Source: Chlamydiales bacterium (GTDB lineage Bacteria > Chlamydiota > Chlamydiia > Chlamydiales > JAAKFR01). From it: 62,238 bases of DNA. The notes below the pieces were generated by a model. The model was given only the letters and a program-made list of their open reading frames with translations. It made no database searches and was not told the origin of the DNA. Each line of letters starts with the position of its first letter. Position 1 is the first letter of the stretch. The stretch spans positions 1 to 62,238 of the forward strand of contig JAJACG010000020.1 of NCBI GenBank assembly GCA_022601635.1. The letters are read 5' to 3'. Shown here one piece after another: positions 42,543 through 51,074 of this stretch. The translations under genes and the position numbers were made by a program.

Positions 42543-45212
42543 ATGCAAAAAGCTTATGATCCCCAGCAAACAGAGATAAAATGGCGTGACTTTTGGGAGG
42601 AGCGCAAGCTCTTCGTCGCCAATGCCCAATCAAAAAAAGAGCCCTACTGCCTCGTCATGCCCCCTCCCAATGTGACCGGCGTCCTCCATATGGGCCACGC
42701 TCTGGTTGCCACTTTGCAAGATATTTTGACCAGATGGAAGAGGATGAGTGGTTTTGAGGCGCTCTGGCTGCCTGGCACCGACCACGCTGGCATTGCCACT
42801 CAGACGGTCGTCGAGCGCGCTCTGCTCAAAGAGGGCAAGAGGCGCAGTGACTTTTCTAGAGAGGAGTTTCTCAAAAAAGTTTGGGCGTGGAAAGAGAAGA
42901 GTGAGAAGACCATCTTGTCGCAGTTCAAGCAGCTTGGCTGCTCTTGTGACTGGAGCCGGCTCCGTTTCACCATGGATGAGGGGTGTAGCAAAGCTGTGGT
43001 TGCGCAATTCAAGCGTCTCTTTGAGCAGGGGTTGATCTACCGCGGCGACTACTTGGTCAACTGGGATCCGGTGACGATGACAGCGCTTGCCGATGATGAG
43101 GTGGAGTATGAGGAGCGCGAAAGTTTCCTCTGGTACTTCAAATACCATCTTGTTGATGGTTCTGGTTTTGTGCGCATTGCCACGACGCGTCCTGAGACGA
43201 TGCTGGGTGATACAGCTGTTGCGGTTTCTCCTAAAGATGAGCGTTACAAGGATTTGATTGGCAAGAAGGTGCATCTGCCACTTGTGGATCGTGAGATTCC
43301 TGTGATTGCTGATCGCCACGTTGATCCTGAGTTTGGAACGGGGATGGTGAAGATCACGCCGGCGCATGATCCCAACGACTACCGGATGGGGATTGATCAC
43401 GATTTGCCGATGATCAACATCATGACGCCTGATGGGCATATCAATGAAAATGGTGGCGCTTTTGAGGGCATGGGGCGTGAAGAGGCGCGCGAAGCTATTG
43501 TGAAACAGATGGAGGAGCGTGGTCTTCTTGAGAAGGTGGAGCGTTATACCCATCGTGTTGGTGTCTCCTATCGCAGTAAGGCTGTGATTGAGCCGCTACT
43601 TTCAAAGCAGTGGTTTGTGAAGATGGAGCCCTTTAAGAAGAAGCTCTTGGAGACCAAGGTTAAGATAGTACCCGAGAAGTGGCGCTATACCTATGTGCAT
43701 TGGATTGAGAATCTGCGCGATTGGTGCATCAGCCGTCAGCTCTGGTGGGGTCATCGCATTCCTGTTTGGTATAAGGGTGATGAGATGGTGTGTGGTGAGT
43801 GTCCAGGTGAGGGATGGACGCAGGATCCCGATGTTTTGGATACCTGGTTTAGTTCAGCGCTTTGGCCCTTTAGCACACTTGGCTGGCCGGACAAGTGTGA
43901 TGACCTACAGAAGTTTTATCCCAATGCTGTTTTGGTGACGGGTCATGACATTCTCTTTTTCTGGGTGGCGCGCATGATTTTGATGGGTGAGGAGGCGCTA
44001 GGTGAGGCGCCCTTTGCTGAGACATTTTTGCACGGTTTGATCTATGGCAAGTCCTACTGGCGTGACAATGTAGAGGGTGGCATTAGTTATGTCACCGGCG
44101 AAGAGAAGCGGGAGTATGATAAGGGTAAGGCATTGCCTAAGGATGTGAAGTCCAAATGGGAGAAGCTGTCGAAATCGAAGGGTAATGTGATTGATCCTCT
44201 GGAGATGATTGAGGAATTTGGCACTGACGCTGTGCGGATGACACTCTGCTCTATTGCGAATCAGACGCCGCAGATTGATTTGGATCGCAGACGTTTTGAG
44301 GAGTTCCGCAACTTTGCGAATAAGGTGTGGAATGGAGCGCGCTTTGTCTTCATGAATTTGGAAGAGGTGGATGGTGAGATTGAGCTGGAGGATTTGGAAG
44401 ATCGTTGGATTCTTTCTAGCCTGAGTCGCCTTAATGAAAAGGTAAACGCTGCTTTGGAGGCTTACCAATTTGATGTGGCTGCTTCTGCTTCGTACGACTT
44501 TTTCTGGAATGAGTTTTGCGCCTCCTACGTGGAGATTGCGAAGAAGAATCTGACAAAGAACAAGCAGCGCATTCTCTTTGTTGTGCTCTGTAACATGGTG
44601 AGGCTGCTCCATCCAATGGCGCCTTTTATCACGGAGGAACTTTTTGGAAGCTTAAAGGAGAAGTTTGGGGATTTAACTTCTAATGACCCTCTATTGGGTG
44701 AGGCGTTTGAATCGCTGAAAGCGCAGGCGTGTGCACTTGCTGCCTATCCAAAGCCTTTTAAGAAGGAGGATGTGGAGGCTGAGGAGAGCTTTGCCTTTGT
44801 ACAGAAGGTTGTGCATCAAATTCGTAATATCCGCGGAGAGATGAAGATTCCTCCGCAGATGGCGGTTGATCTCTACTTTTCAAATGAGGTGGAGAGCTCG
44901 ATTATTTCTGCTCTTGTGAAGACGGGTAAAGTTGAGGTGACAAAAAAGGCGCCAGAGTTTGATTTTGCAGCGATGGCGGCAATTGGTAGCTTGAAGGTGA
45001 CCATTCCGCTGCCGGCGGAGTTGGCTGAGAAGGAGAAGCAGAGGCTTTCGAAAGAGAGGGAGCGCATCTCTCAATCTTTGGAGAAAACGCGCCAGTTGCT
45101 TGCGAACGATAGCTTCTTGGAGAAAGCGAAGCCAGAGTTAATCACAGCTAAGAAGAAGAGTTTGGAGCAGATGGAAGAGGAGCTTGCTACTATCAATCAG
45201 AAGCTTAGCTAG
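42543..45212 (+). CDS. valS: Valyl-tRNA synthetase
   Basis: The 889-aa class I synthetase has HIGH in PPNVTGVLHMGHAL, the KMSKS-type KLSKSKGNVIDP, the editing domain (TTRPETMLGDTA), an anticodon-binding domain and a C-terminal coiled coil (KQRLSKERERISQSLEK). It attaches valine to its tRNA. The ATG at 42543 gives the family start MQKAYDPQQTEIKW; the frame opens 12 codons earlier. It is the neighbour of pknD in Chlamydia. Confidence 0.96.
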   Translation: MQKAYDPQQTEIKWRDFWEERKLFVANAQSKKEPYCLVMPPPNVTGVLHMGHALVATLQDILTRWKRMSGFEALWLPGTDHAGIATQTVVERALLKEGKRRSDFSREEFLKKVWAWKEKSEKTILSQFKQLGCSCDWSRLRFTMDEGCSKAVVAQFKRLFEQGLIYRGDYLVNWDPVTMTALADDEVEYEERESFLWYFKYHLVDGSGFVRIATTRPETMLGDTAVAVSPKDERYKDLIGKKVHLPLVDREIPVIADRHVDPEFGTGMVKITPAHDPNDYRMGIDHDLPMINIMTPDGHINENGGAFEGMGREEAREAIVKQMEERGLLEKVERYTHRVGVSYRSKAVIEPLLSKQWFVKMEPFKKKLLETKVKIVPEKWRYTYVHWIENLRDWCISRQLWWGHRIPVWYKGDEMVCGECPGEGWTQDPDVLDTWFSSALWPFSTLGWPDKCDDLQKFYPNAVLVTGHDILFFWVARMILMGEEALGEAPFAETFLHGLIYGKSYWRDNVEGGISYVTGEEKREYDKGKALPKDVKSKWEKLSKSKGNVIDPLEMIEEFGTDAVRMTLCSIANQTPQIDLDRRRFEEFRNFANKVWNGARFVFMNLEEVDGEIELEDLEDRWILSSLSRLNEKVNAALEAYQFDVAASASYDFFWNEFCASYVEIAKKNLTKNKQRILFVVLCNMVRLLHPMAPFITEELFGSLKEKFGDLTSNDPLLGEAFESLKAQACALAAYPKPFKKEDVEAEESFAFVQKVVHQIRNIRGEMKIPPQMAVDLYFSNEVESSIISALVKTGKVEVTKKAPEFDFAAMAAIGSLKVTIPLPAELAEKEKQRLSKERERISQSLEKTRQLLANDSFLEKAKPELITAKKKSLEQMEEELATINQKLS

Positions 45213-45703
45213 TCATTCGAAAGTGCTGTCACACCACTGAATACGCTAACCGTATCGCTTGACTCACAGATCTGCTGATCAACCGTTTTAGGGCCATAGG
45301 TATTTCTCATTACATCCTGAAAACAGCGGCCCATAGACAGTATCCAATCCTGGGGGGAATCATCGAGGTGAAGCAATAGACGGTAGGCTGAGATCTCCGC
45401 TAGCCTTTGATGTATATCCCCGCTTTCCGGGACCATAAGCAAGTGCCTAGAGACGACGTTCCCACCAAGGCGCTCTCTATCTGCTGCTGCCATTTCTGCT
45501 CGCTCCTGACGGCCCTCTTCAGACTCTAGGATAGGTCTCTGGATCGGCTGATTTGATATTTCAGAGCCTCGCAATGTCATGGTGACACATCCATCGCTGT
45601 CGAAGTGCACTATTATCTTTGTCCATAGCTGATTACCATCGTCCGGAATATTGCTTGAGCACATAACTAAAGAGTTACTATGCCCTGCTGCACTTACTGC
45701 CAT
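45209..45703 (-). CDS. Hypothetical protein (164 aa)
   Basis: No family is recognised. The product is soluble, without signal peptide, begins MAVSAAGHSNSL and has a charged middle region (EEGRQERAEMAAADRERLG). It abuts the next gene (45704) and lies on the same strand, and its stop overlaps the valS stop in convergent direction. It may be co-transcribed with the MOMP-like gene upstream of it. Confidence 0.5.
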   Translation of the reverse strand: MAVSAAGHSNSLVMCSSNIPDDGNQLWTKIIVHFDSDGCVTMTLRGSEISNQPIQRPILESEEGRQERAEMAAADRERLGGNVVSRHLLMVPESGDIHQRLAEISAYRLLLHLDDSPQDWILSMGRCFQDVMRNTYGPKTVDQQICESSDTVSVFSGVTALSND

Positions 45704-46552
45704 CTATAGCCTCATCTGCATGGAGATGAAGAGAGCTTTTTCATAGGCAAAGCGCCCTTCTGCTGTGATCAATAGGCGCTCGCCGCCAGCAAGCGTTCCA
45801 CCAAAACCGTAGCCAAAGTAACGCTCCTTCTTCAAATTAAAGAGCTCAATCGTATTATTTTGGTCAGTCAGCGCTACCTGCGCATTACCCATATCAGCGC
45901 GTCCGCCTGAATAGGCAATACTCACATAGGGCAGAAAGCTAAAACAGGCGTTAATACAGATCTCATAGGTGGTGCCAAGTGCCACTTGCCATGACTGATA
46001 AATAAAGTCGATGTCATCGACATAACTCGGCGTCGTACGGAAGTGGTCAGATATGTAGTTGATCGGCAGACACGTACGGTAATACTGCCCCTCAACACCG
46101 AAGCGAAAACGGCCACACTCCCAAAAGGCGCCGCGCGCACCCACGCTCCAAGCAAAATCGCTCACCGTGTCAATTTCTAAAAGAGAATTGACCGGACTTC
46201 CCGCAATGGAAAAGTTGGAAATGGGCGCCTGCACACAGACATTGCCCACACCAAGCATCCCAAAAACTTCCAGCTTGTCCCAAAAGTTGAAATCGATCTC
46301 ACCACCGTTGGTATAGATACGTGTCAAACGAATTGAGCCGCGATCGTCACGATCCACCTCCATATAGTTGTTGAAAATGAAATCGCCATAGTAGCCGATA
46401 CGCACACTCATCGTATCACAGGTAACCATCGGCGCACCATAACCGCAGCTAAAGAAAACCCCATCACAGGTTAATTCAGATATAGCTGGATTGTTGAGAG
46501 GAAGTGCAAAAAGTGCGCCGGGAAAGAGAAAAAAATAGAGCCATTTCTTCAT
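45704..46552 (-). CDS. MOMP-like outer membrane protein
   Basis: The 282-aa product has a signal peptide (FFLFPGALFALP), an unusually high cysteine count for its size (for example LTCDGVFFSCGYGAPMVTC) and repeated aromatic amphipathic strands (VRIGYYGDFIFNNYM, FGVEGQYYR, ALFISMQMRL at the end), as expected of a beta-barrel. The motif RIGYYGDFIF resembles the start of chlamydial MOMP, and MOMP-like families are expanded in environmental chlamydiae. It is shorter than MOMP (about 390 aa). Porin function is inferred. Confidence 0.72.
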   Translation of the reverse strand: MKKWLYFFLFPGALFALPLNNPAISELTCDGVFFSCGYGAPMVTCDTMSVRIGYYGDFIFNNYMEVDRDDRGSIRLTRIYTNGGEIDFNFWDKLEVFGMLGVGNVCVQAPISNFSIAGSPVNSLLEIDTVSDFAWSVGARGAFWECGRFRFGVEGQYYRTCLPINYISDHFRTTPSYVDDIDFIYQSWQVALGTTYEICINACFSFLPYVSIAYSGGRADMGNAQVALTDQNNTIELFNLKKERYFGYGFGGTLAGGERLLITAEGRFAYEKALFISMQMRL

Positions 46553-46612
46553 GTTGGTACCTCACAAAGAAGTATCATTAGAAAGAAAGATTAAATTTTG
46601 TGCAAGAAAAAA

Positions 46613-47980
46613 TTAGCCAGGACTCACCTGTAGCTTCTTCTCATTATCGACAATCGTGAGAAAGCGATCGCTCTCTTGCACCACAACGGAGGAGAGCGCA
46701 AGCAGCGCAATCAAGTTGGGGAGTGCCATAAAGGCGTTGGCAATATCAGCGATCGGCCAAATCATCTCAATTGGAATCATCACTCCCATAAAGACCGCAA
46801 CTGTAAAGATAAAGCGGTACCAGAGGCGCGCGCGAATGCCTAGCAAAAACTCAGCGCACTTCTCTCCATAGTAAGCCCAGCCCACAATGGTCGAAAAGCC
46901 AAAGAATATACAGCAAAGCGCCACAATGAAGCCGCCATAAGGCAGCCCATGATCAAAAGCGAGCGCCGTCAAACTCGACCCTGTCACCACCTTCCCATCT
47001 GCTCCAATATAACCAAGCAGATGAGTCACTGCAATTGCAAGACCGGTAAAGGTGCAGACAATTGTCGACAGAAAGGCTCCAGTCATCGAAACAAGCGCCT
47101 GCCTACCTGGATAATCTGTCTTTGCAGCCGCAGCCGCAATCGGAGCGCTGCCCAATCCCGACTCATTGGAAAAGACTCCGCGAGAGACCCCCATCTGAAT
47201 CGCCATCATCACCGTCGATCCAGCAAAGCCTCCCAAAGCAGCCTGCCCCGAAAAGGCAGAACGCAAAATGGTCATGCAAGCCTCAGGAATAATGCTAAAG
47301 TGCAGCCCCAAAATGATCAAGCTACCACCAATATAGAAGAGCGCCATGAAGGGCACCAACAAGGAGGTCACCTTACCAATACTCTTAATACCACCAATCA
47401 ACACCAAACCTGTCATCACAGCCAGTACAAGCCCCGTAATCCACGGCGCTATATGAAAATAGGAGGAAACCACAGGCGCAATGGAGTTAGACTGCACCAA
47501 ATTACCCGTTGTAATCGTTGCAATCGCCCCAAATAGAGCAAAAGCTCCCGCCAGCCACTTCCAGTTCAATCCCCTCTTTATATAGTGCATCGGGCCGCCA
47601 GCCATCTCACCATTGGCATCAACCTTGCGATATTTCACGGCCAATAGCGCCTCAGCATACTTAGTCGACATGCCGATCATTGTAGTCACCCAGAGCCAAA
47701 AGAGCGCACCCAGACCGCCCATCGTCACAGCTGTCGCGATTCCCGCAATATTTCCAATACCAATCGTTGCAGCTAACGCCGTCATCAACGCTTGAAAATG
47801 GGAGATATCCCCCACATGAGTGTGATCATGCTTAGAAAAAGCTATTTTTAATGCATAGGGCAATCGCCTAAACTGGAGCCCCTTGAGCTTCCAGGTGAGG
47901 TAAACGCCCACCCCTAGGAGGAAGACGAAGAGGGGCTGCCAGATTATGGCATCCAGTTTCTGAAGAAATTCTATAACCAT
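46613..47980 (-). CDS. Alanine/glycine:cation symporter (AGCS family)
   Basis: The 455-aa transporter has about 11 helices and the AGCS signatures GIGNIAGIATAVTMGGLGALFW, ANGEMAGGPMHYIKRGL and SNESGLGSAPIAAAA. It imports alanine or glycine with sodium. Chlamydiae carry dagA-type members of this family. The N-terminus (MVIEFLQKLDAIIWQPLFVF) fits the family. Confidence 0.92.
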   Translation of the reverse strand: MVIEFLQKLDAIIWQPLFVFLLGVGVYLTWKLKGLQFRRLPYALKIAFSKHDHTHVGDISHFQALMTALAATIGIGNIAGIATAVTMGGLGALFWLWVTTMIGMSTKYAEALLAVKYRKVDANGEMAGGPMHYIKRGLNWKWLAGAFALFGAIATITTGNLVQSNSIAPVVSSYFHIAPWITGLVLAVMTGLVLIGGIKSIGKVTSLLVPFMALFYIGGSLIILGLHFSIIPEACMTILRSAFSGQAALGGFAGSTVMMAIQMGVSRGVFSNESGLGSAPIAAAAAKTDYPGRQALVSMTGAFLSTIVCTFTGLAIAVTHLLGYIGADGKVVTGSSLTALAFDHGLPYGGFIVALCCIFFGFSTIVGWAYYGEKCAEFLLGIRARLWYRFIFTVAVFMGVMIPIEMIWPIADIANAFMALPNLIALLALSSVVVQESDRFLTIVDNEKKLQVSPG

Positions 47981-48090
47981 AAGATGAAAGATTTTATACT
48001 TTTATGAATTGCGCGTCAAGCAAGTCAATTCTTTAGTTGTCATATGAAAAAATGTATCCCAAAAGGGGTCTATTTGCTATCTTCCGACTG

Positions 48091-49095
48091 ATGCAGACGC
48101 AGGAAGAGATCTCAACCGCACTTCCGACAGCTGAAGAGCTACTTTTAGACATACCGCAGAGGCATGCGCAGTTTGAGTTTGTGATGGAGAGTCGCAGGCA
48201 GATTGAGGCTATTCTCAACGGTGTGGATGATCGTATGCTTTTGATTGTGGGTCCCTGTTCTGTTCATGATCCCAAATCACTTCTAGAATATGCTGAGTAT
48301 TTTAAGGAACTCTCATCGCAGGTTTCTGATCGTTATTACATGGTATTGCGCACCTATTTTGAAAAGCCGCGCACGACGATTGGATGGAAGGGTTATCTGT
48401 TGGATCCGCATTTAGATGGTTCATTTGATGTGGCAAAGGGTGTGCGTGATGTGCGGCAGCTACTCAGTGATCTAACGGATATGGGGGTGCCAGTAGCGAG
48501 TGAGATTTTGGAGATGGTGACCTTTCCCTATTATGGTGACTATCTTTCGTGGGGTTGTATAGGCGCTCGGACGTCAAGTTCTCCACCGCATCGTCAACTA
48601 GCATCGGCTTTGCCCTTTCCAGTTGGCTTTAAGAACAGTGTTGATGGCAATCTTCAGAGTGCGATTCAGGGTGTGATCTCTGCAAATAGCTCGCATCTTT
48701 TTTTGGGGGTAGGAATTAATGGTCAGATGGTTAGGATGCATGGAGAGGGCAATCCTTCGGCGCATGTGGTATTGCGAGGTGGAGTGAATCGTCCCAACTA
48801 TTTTCCAAAAGATATTGAAGAGGTAAGGGGGAGCTGTTATGAGAGTGAGGTATGCCACAAAATTGTGGTGGACTGTTCTCATGACAACTGTTTTAAGGAT
48901 GCGCGGCAGCAGGTTGCTGTTTTTAATTCTGTTATGGAGCAGAGGGAGAGTAATCGTGATATAGCGGGTGTGATGTTGGAGAGTCATCTTTATGGTGGCA
49001 ACCAGCCTCTTGGCTCCGATCTACGTTACGGTGTATCAATTACTGACCCCTGCCTCGACTGGCCCACTACCAAAGAATTGGTCTTACGAAGGTGA
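48091..49095 (+). CDS. 3-deoxy-7-phosphoheptulonate synthase (DAHP synthase, class I)
   Basis: The 334-aa product catalyses the first step of the shikimate pathway, joining PEP to erythrose 4-phosphate. Motifs: LIVGPCSVHDP, YFEKPRTTIGWKGYL, WGCIGARTSSSPPHRQLAS, FPVGFKNSVDG and LESHLYGGNQPL. The ATG at 48091 is chosen as it fits the family length; the frame opens at a TTG (48037) and has another ATG at 48052. The stop overlaps the GTG of the next gene by GTGA, so the two are coupled. The feedback type (Phe, Tyr or Trp) cannot be told. Confidence 0.92.
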   Translation: MQTQEEISTALPTAEELLLDIPQRHAQFEFVMESRRQIEAILNGVDDRMLLIVGPCSVHDPKSLLEYAEYFKELSSQVSDRYYMVLRTYFEKPRTTIGWKGYLLDPHLDGSFDVAKGVRDVRQLLSDLTDMGVPVASEILEMVTFPYYGDYLSWGCIGARTSSSPPHRQLASALPFPVGFKNSVDGNLQSAIQGVISANSSHLFLGVGINGQMVRMHGEGNPSAHVVLRGGVNRPNYFPKDIEEVRGSCYESEVCHKIVVDCSHDNCFKDARQQVAVFNSVMEQRESNRDIAGVMLESHLYGGNQPLGSDLRYGVSITDPCLDWPTTKELVLRR

Positions 49096-50258
49096 AAAAG
49101 GGATTCATTATCTCATTTTGTCTGCTCATTGGAGCTCTTGTTTGGAATCAGAGCTTCTCAACATCAAAGATTGTGGAAGTTTCACTTCCTCAGTTTTTGA
49201 TAGAGCAGATCAAAGAAGATACTCAACAATCCGTGCAAAATCTTGATGAGGTATGGGAAAGGCATAAAAACCGCTGCGTCAGATTTAAGATCTTCAACCA
49301 CAAACTGTATGCACAAACAAATCAAGAGAATAACCAGCGCTTTCAAGTTATCTCTTCTGTATTACAAAATCTTGCCACTAGACTTCCTAATCTAGACTTC
49401 ATTTGCGACCTAGGAGATTGCTATGATGGCAGTGATCCCATTTTCACTTTTGCAAGAAATAGAGATGCAAACGGCAGTCTACTCATGCCTGACTGTGAAG
49501 CTTTAAATTCCTTCGACCGAAAATATTTATACTCTGCAATCAGACAATCTTGTACTCAAGTAGATTGGATAGCCAAAGAGCCTACTATCTTCTGGCGAGG
49601 AGGAGCAACTGGTCCAGCCATCTACGAAGTTAATGATGCTAAAATCAATGCGCGCCTTTTTCTTGTACAACAAGGCAAAACCCTCTCCTATATCAATGCC
49701 GCTCTTACATCTTATGGAAATAGTCTCGAACATTTAGCCAGAGAGGAAAAGGAGGCGTACTTTATTCTTGGCAACCGAGTTAGCCCAGTGGACTCTCTAA
49801 AGTTTAAATACCTGATAGATATCGATGGAAACTCCTGCTGCTATTCCAGAACCTTCTGGATTTTACTTTCAAACTCCTTGATGTTTAAGCAGACAACCAG
49901 GAATACACAGTGGTACTATAAGGGTCTACAACCCTTTGTACACTACATTCCAGTGGCGAACGATCTTGAAGATCTCCACACCTCTTTTGAGTGGGCAGTG
50001 GCAAATGATGAGCAGTGTAAGCAAATTGCTGAACAGGCCTCTCTATTTGCAGAAAACCACCTTTTATTTAAGCAGAATCAAAGCTATCTCTATCACCTAC
50101 TGATTGCCTATGCTAATAACTTTCAAGACCCAGTGATCATGACTGAAAGCGATCGCCCCGTAACATTATCACTAAAAAAGCAGCTAGTTTTTCGACTCAA
50201 GCGGATCTTAAAAAAGGCTATGCCATGCCCAGTAGCTACTCGCTTGGCTCAGGGATAA
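49092..50258 (+). CDS. GT90 family (CAP10/POGLUT-like) glycosyltransferase
   Basis: The 388-aa product has an N-terminal signal anchor (FIISFCLLIGALVW) and the glycosyltransferase 90 pattern of the eukaryotic Rumi/POGLUT and CAP10 enzymes: NLDFICDLGDCYDGSDPIF, KEPTIFWRGGATG, then KYLIDIDGNSCC, LLSNSLMFKQ and QPFVHYIPVANDLEDL. These enzymes move glucose or xylose to protein or polysaccharide acceptors. The start is GTG, coupled to DAHP synthase. Acceptor and direction of export are unknown; envelope glycan or host protein are both possible. Confidence 0.82.
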   Translation: MKKGFIISFCLLIGALVWNQSFSTSKIVEVSLPQFLIEQIKEDTQQSVQNLDEVWERHKNRCVRFKIFNHKLYAQTNQENNQRFQVISSVLQNLATRLPNLDFICDLGDCYDGSDPIFTFARNRDANGSLLMPDCEALNSFDRKYLYSAIRQSCTQVDWIAKEPTIFWRGGATGPAIYEVNDAKINARLFLVQQGKTLSYINAALTSYGNSLEHLAREEKEAYFILGNRVSPVDSLKFKYLIDIDGNSCCYSRTFWILLSNSLMFKQTTRNTQWYYKGLQPFVHYIPVANDLEDLHTSFEWAVANDEQCKQIAEQASLFAENHLLFKQNQSYLYHLLIAYANNFQDPVIMTESDRPVTLSLKKQLVFRLKRILKKAMPCPVATRLAQG

Positions 50259-50655
50259 GGTCTTGCCACAGCTTGTGGTCAAAGCGATGCACCACCTCGC
50301 CATCATGAATAATACGCGCTGAGTAAGACAAGATCCCCTTGTGCTGCCAGTAATCCTTATTCAAAATGCGGTAAATCCAAAAACCGTTGTGCCGCTGAAC
50401 AGGAACCGTCACCTCCTCAACCTCATGATCACCCAAGCGCACCGCAAAAATCATCTCACTATCCTCTAAAGGCTCCATCCGTGGTAAATTCCACGACACA
50501 ATCACCTGCTCCCCAACAAAACAGGGATAACAGGGCTCAGGTGTCCTTACCTGCGTGCTCGCCAAATAAGTCGAATTCAAATACTCACTGCGAGCCGATA
50601 GCAACGGCCTAGATGTACAGGAAGCCAAAAGAAGTAAAAGTGCCAAATACCTCAT
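50236..50655 (-). CDS. Hypothetical lipoprotein (139 aa)
   Basis: A lipoprotein signal (MRYLALLLLLASC, lipidated Cys at 13) precedes a beta-rich domain (IVSWNLPRMEPLEDSEMIF, FWIYRILNKDYWQ). The ATG at 50655 overlaps the atpK stop, so it is the last gene of the V-ATPase operon. Its position between valS-side genes and atpK matches the hypothetical CT303 of Chlamydia; homology was not tested. The 3' end overlaps the convergent GT90 gene by 23 bases. Confidence 0.65.
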   Translation of the reverse strand: MRYLALLLLLASCTSRPLLSARSEYLNSTYLASTQVRTPEPCYPCFVGEQVIVSWNLPRMEPLEDSEMIFAVRLGDHEVEEVTVPVQRHNGFWIYRILNKDYWQHKGILSYSARIIHDGEVVHRFDHKLWQDLIPEPSE

Positions 50656-51074
50656 AGAAGTAACAGTGCAAATACAAATGAAAAGAGTGAGAAGGACTCC
50701 ACAATACCCACAGCAGCAAAACACTTACCGTAAATCGCCGGCTGCTTCGCAGAAGCCTGAATACCCGTAGCACAACACTTACCCTGCATCACAGAAGAGA
50801 AAAGAAGCGCAAATCCAACCCCAATCCCAATGCCAATACCTCCCATCGGAGAGAGCGACTTATCTTTGATCGCTGCATTCATCAACATCATCAAAATGAA
50901 GCCATAAATCGCCTGTGAAGAGGGCATCGCACTCATACCAATCATCTTACCGTGACCCTCGTCCACACGAGCCATCACAGCATGCGACGCCATGCCCGCA
51001 ATACCGCACCCAAAAGAACTGCCGATCATCGCGAGACCCAGCACCAAAGCCGGCCCAACAACATCATAATTCAT
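50652..51074 (-). CDS. atpK: V-type ATP synthase subunit K (proteolipid ring)
   Basis: The 140-aa double-hairpin c-ring subunit has four helices. Glu126 in GIVESFSLF is the ion-binding carboxylate; Ser53-Gln54 in SSQAIYGF and Gln97 in SSVMQGKC line up with the Thr-Gln and Gln ligands of the Na+-binding Enterococcus NtpK. The ring rotates in the membrane and carries the coupling ion. ATGA overlap with atpI. Confidence 0.93.
   Translation of the reverse strand: MNYDVVGPALVLGLAMIGSSFGCGIAGMASHAVMARVDEGHGKMIGMSAMPSSQAIYGFILMMLMNAAIKDKSLSPMGGIGIGIGVGFALLFSSVMQGKCCATGIQASAKQPAIYGKCFAAVGIVESFSLFSFVFALLLL

Noticed and set aside
42630-43553. A 307-codon open frame antisense to valS
   Set aside because: It lies fully within valS, whose motifs and frame are certain. 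The predicted protein is rich in His/Arg/Asn with no domain, typical of an antisense shadow.
46949-47536. A 195-codon open frame antisense to the AGCS symporter
   Set aside because: The product is a low-complexity Asn/His/Arg/Lys-rich sequence and the opposite strand holds a full transporter gene.
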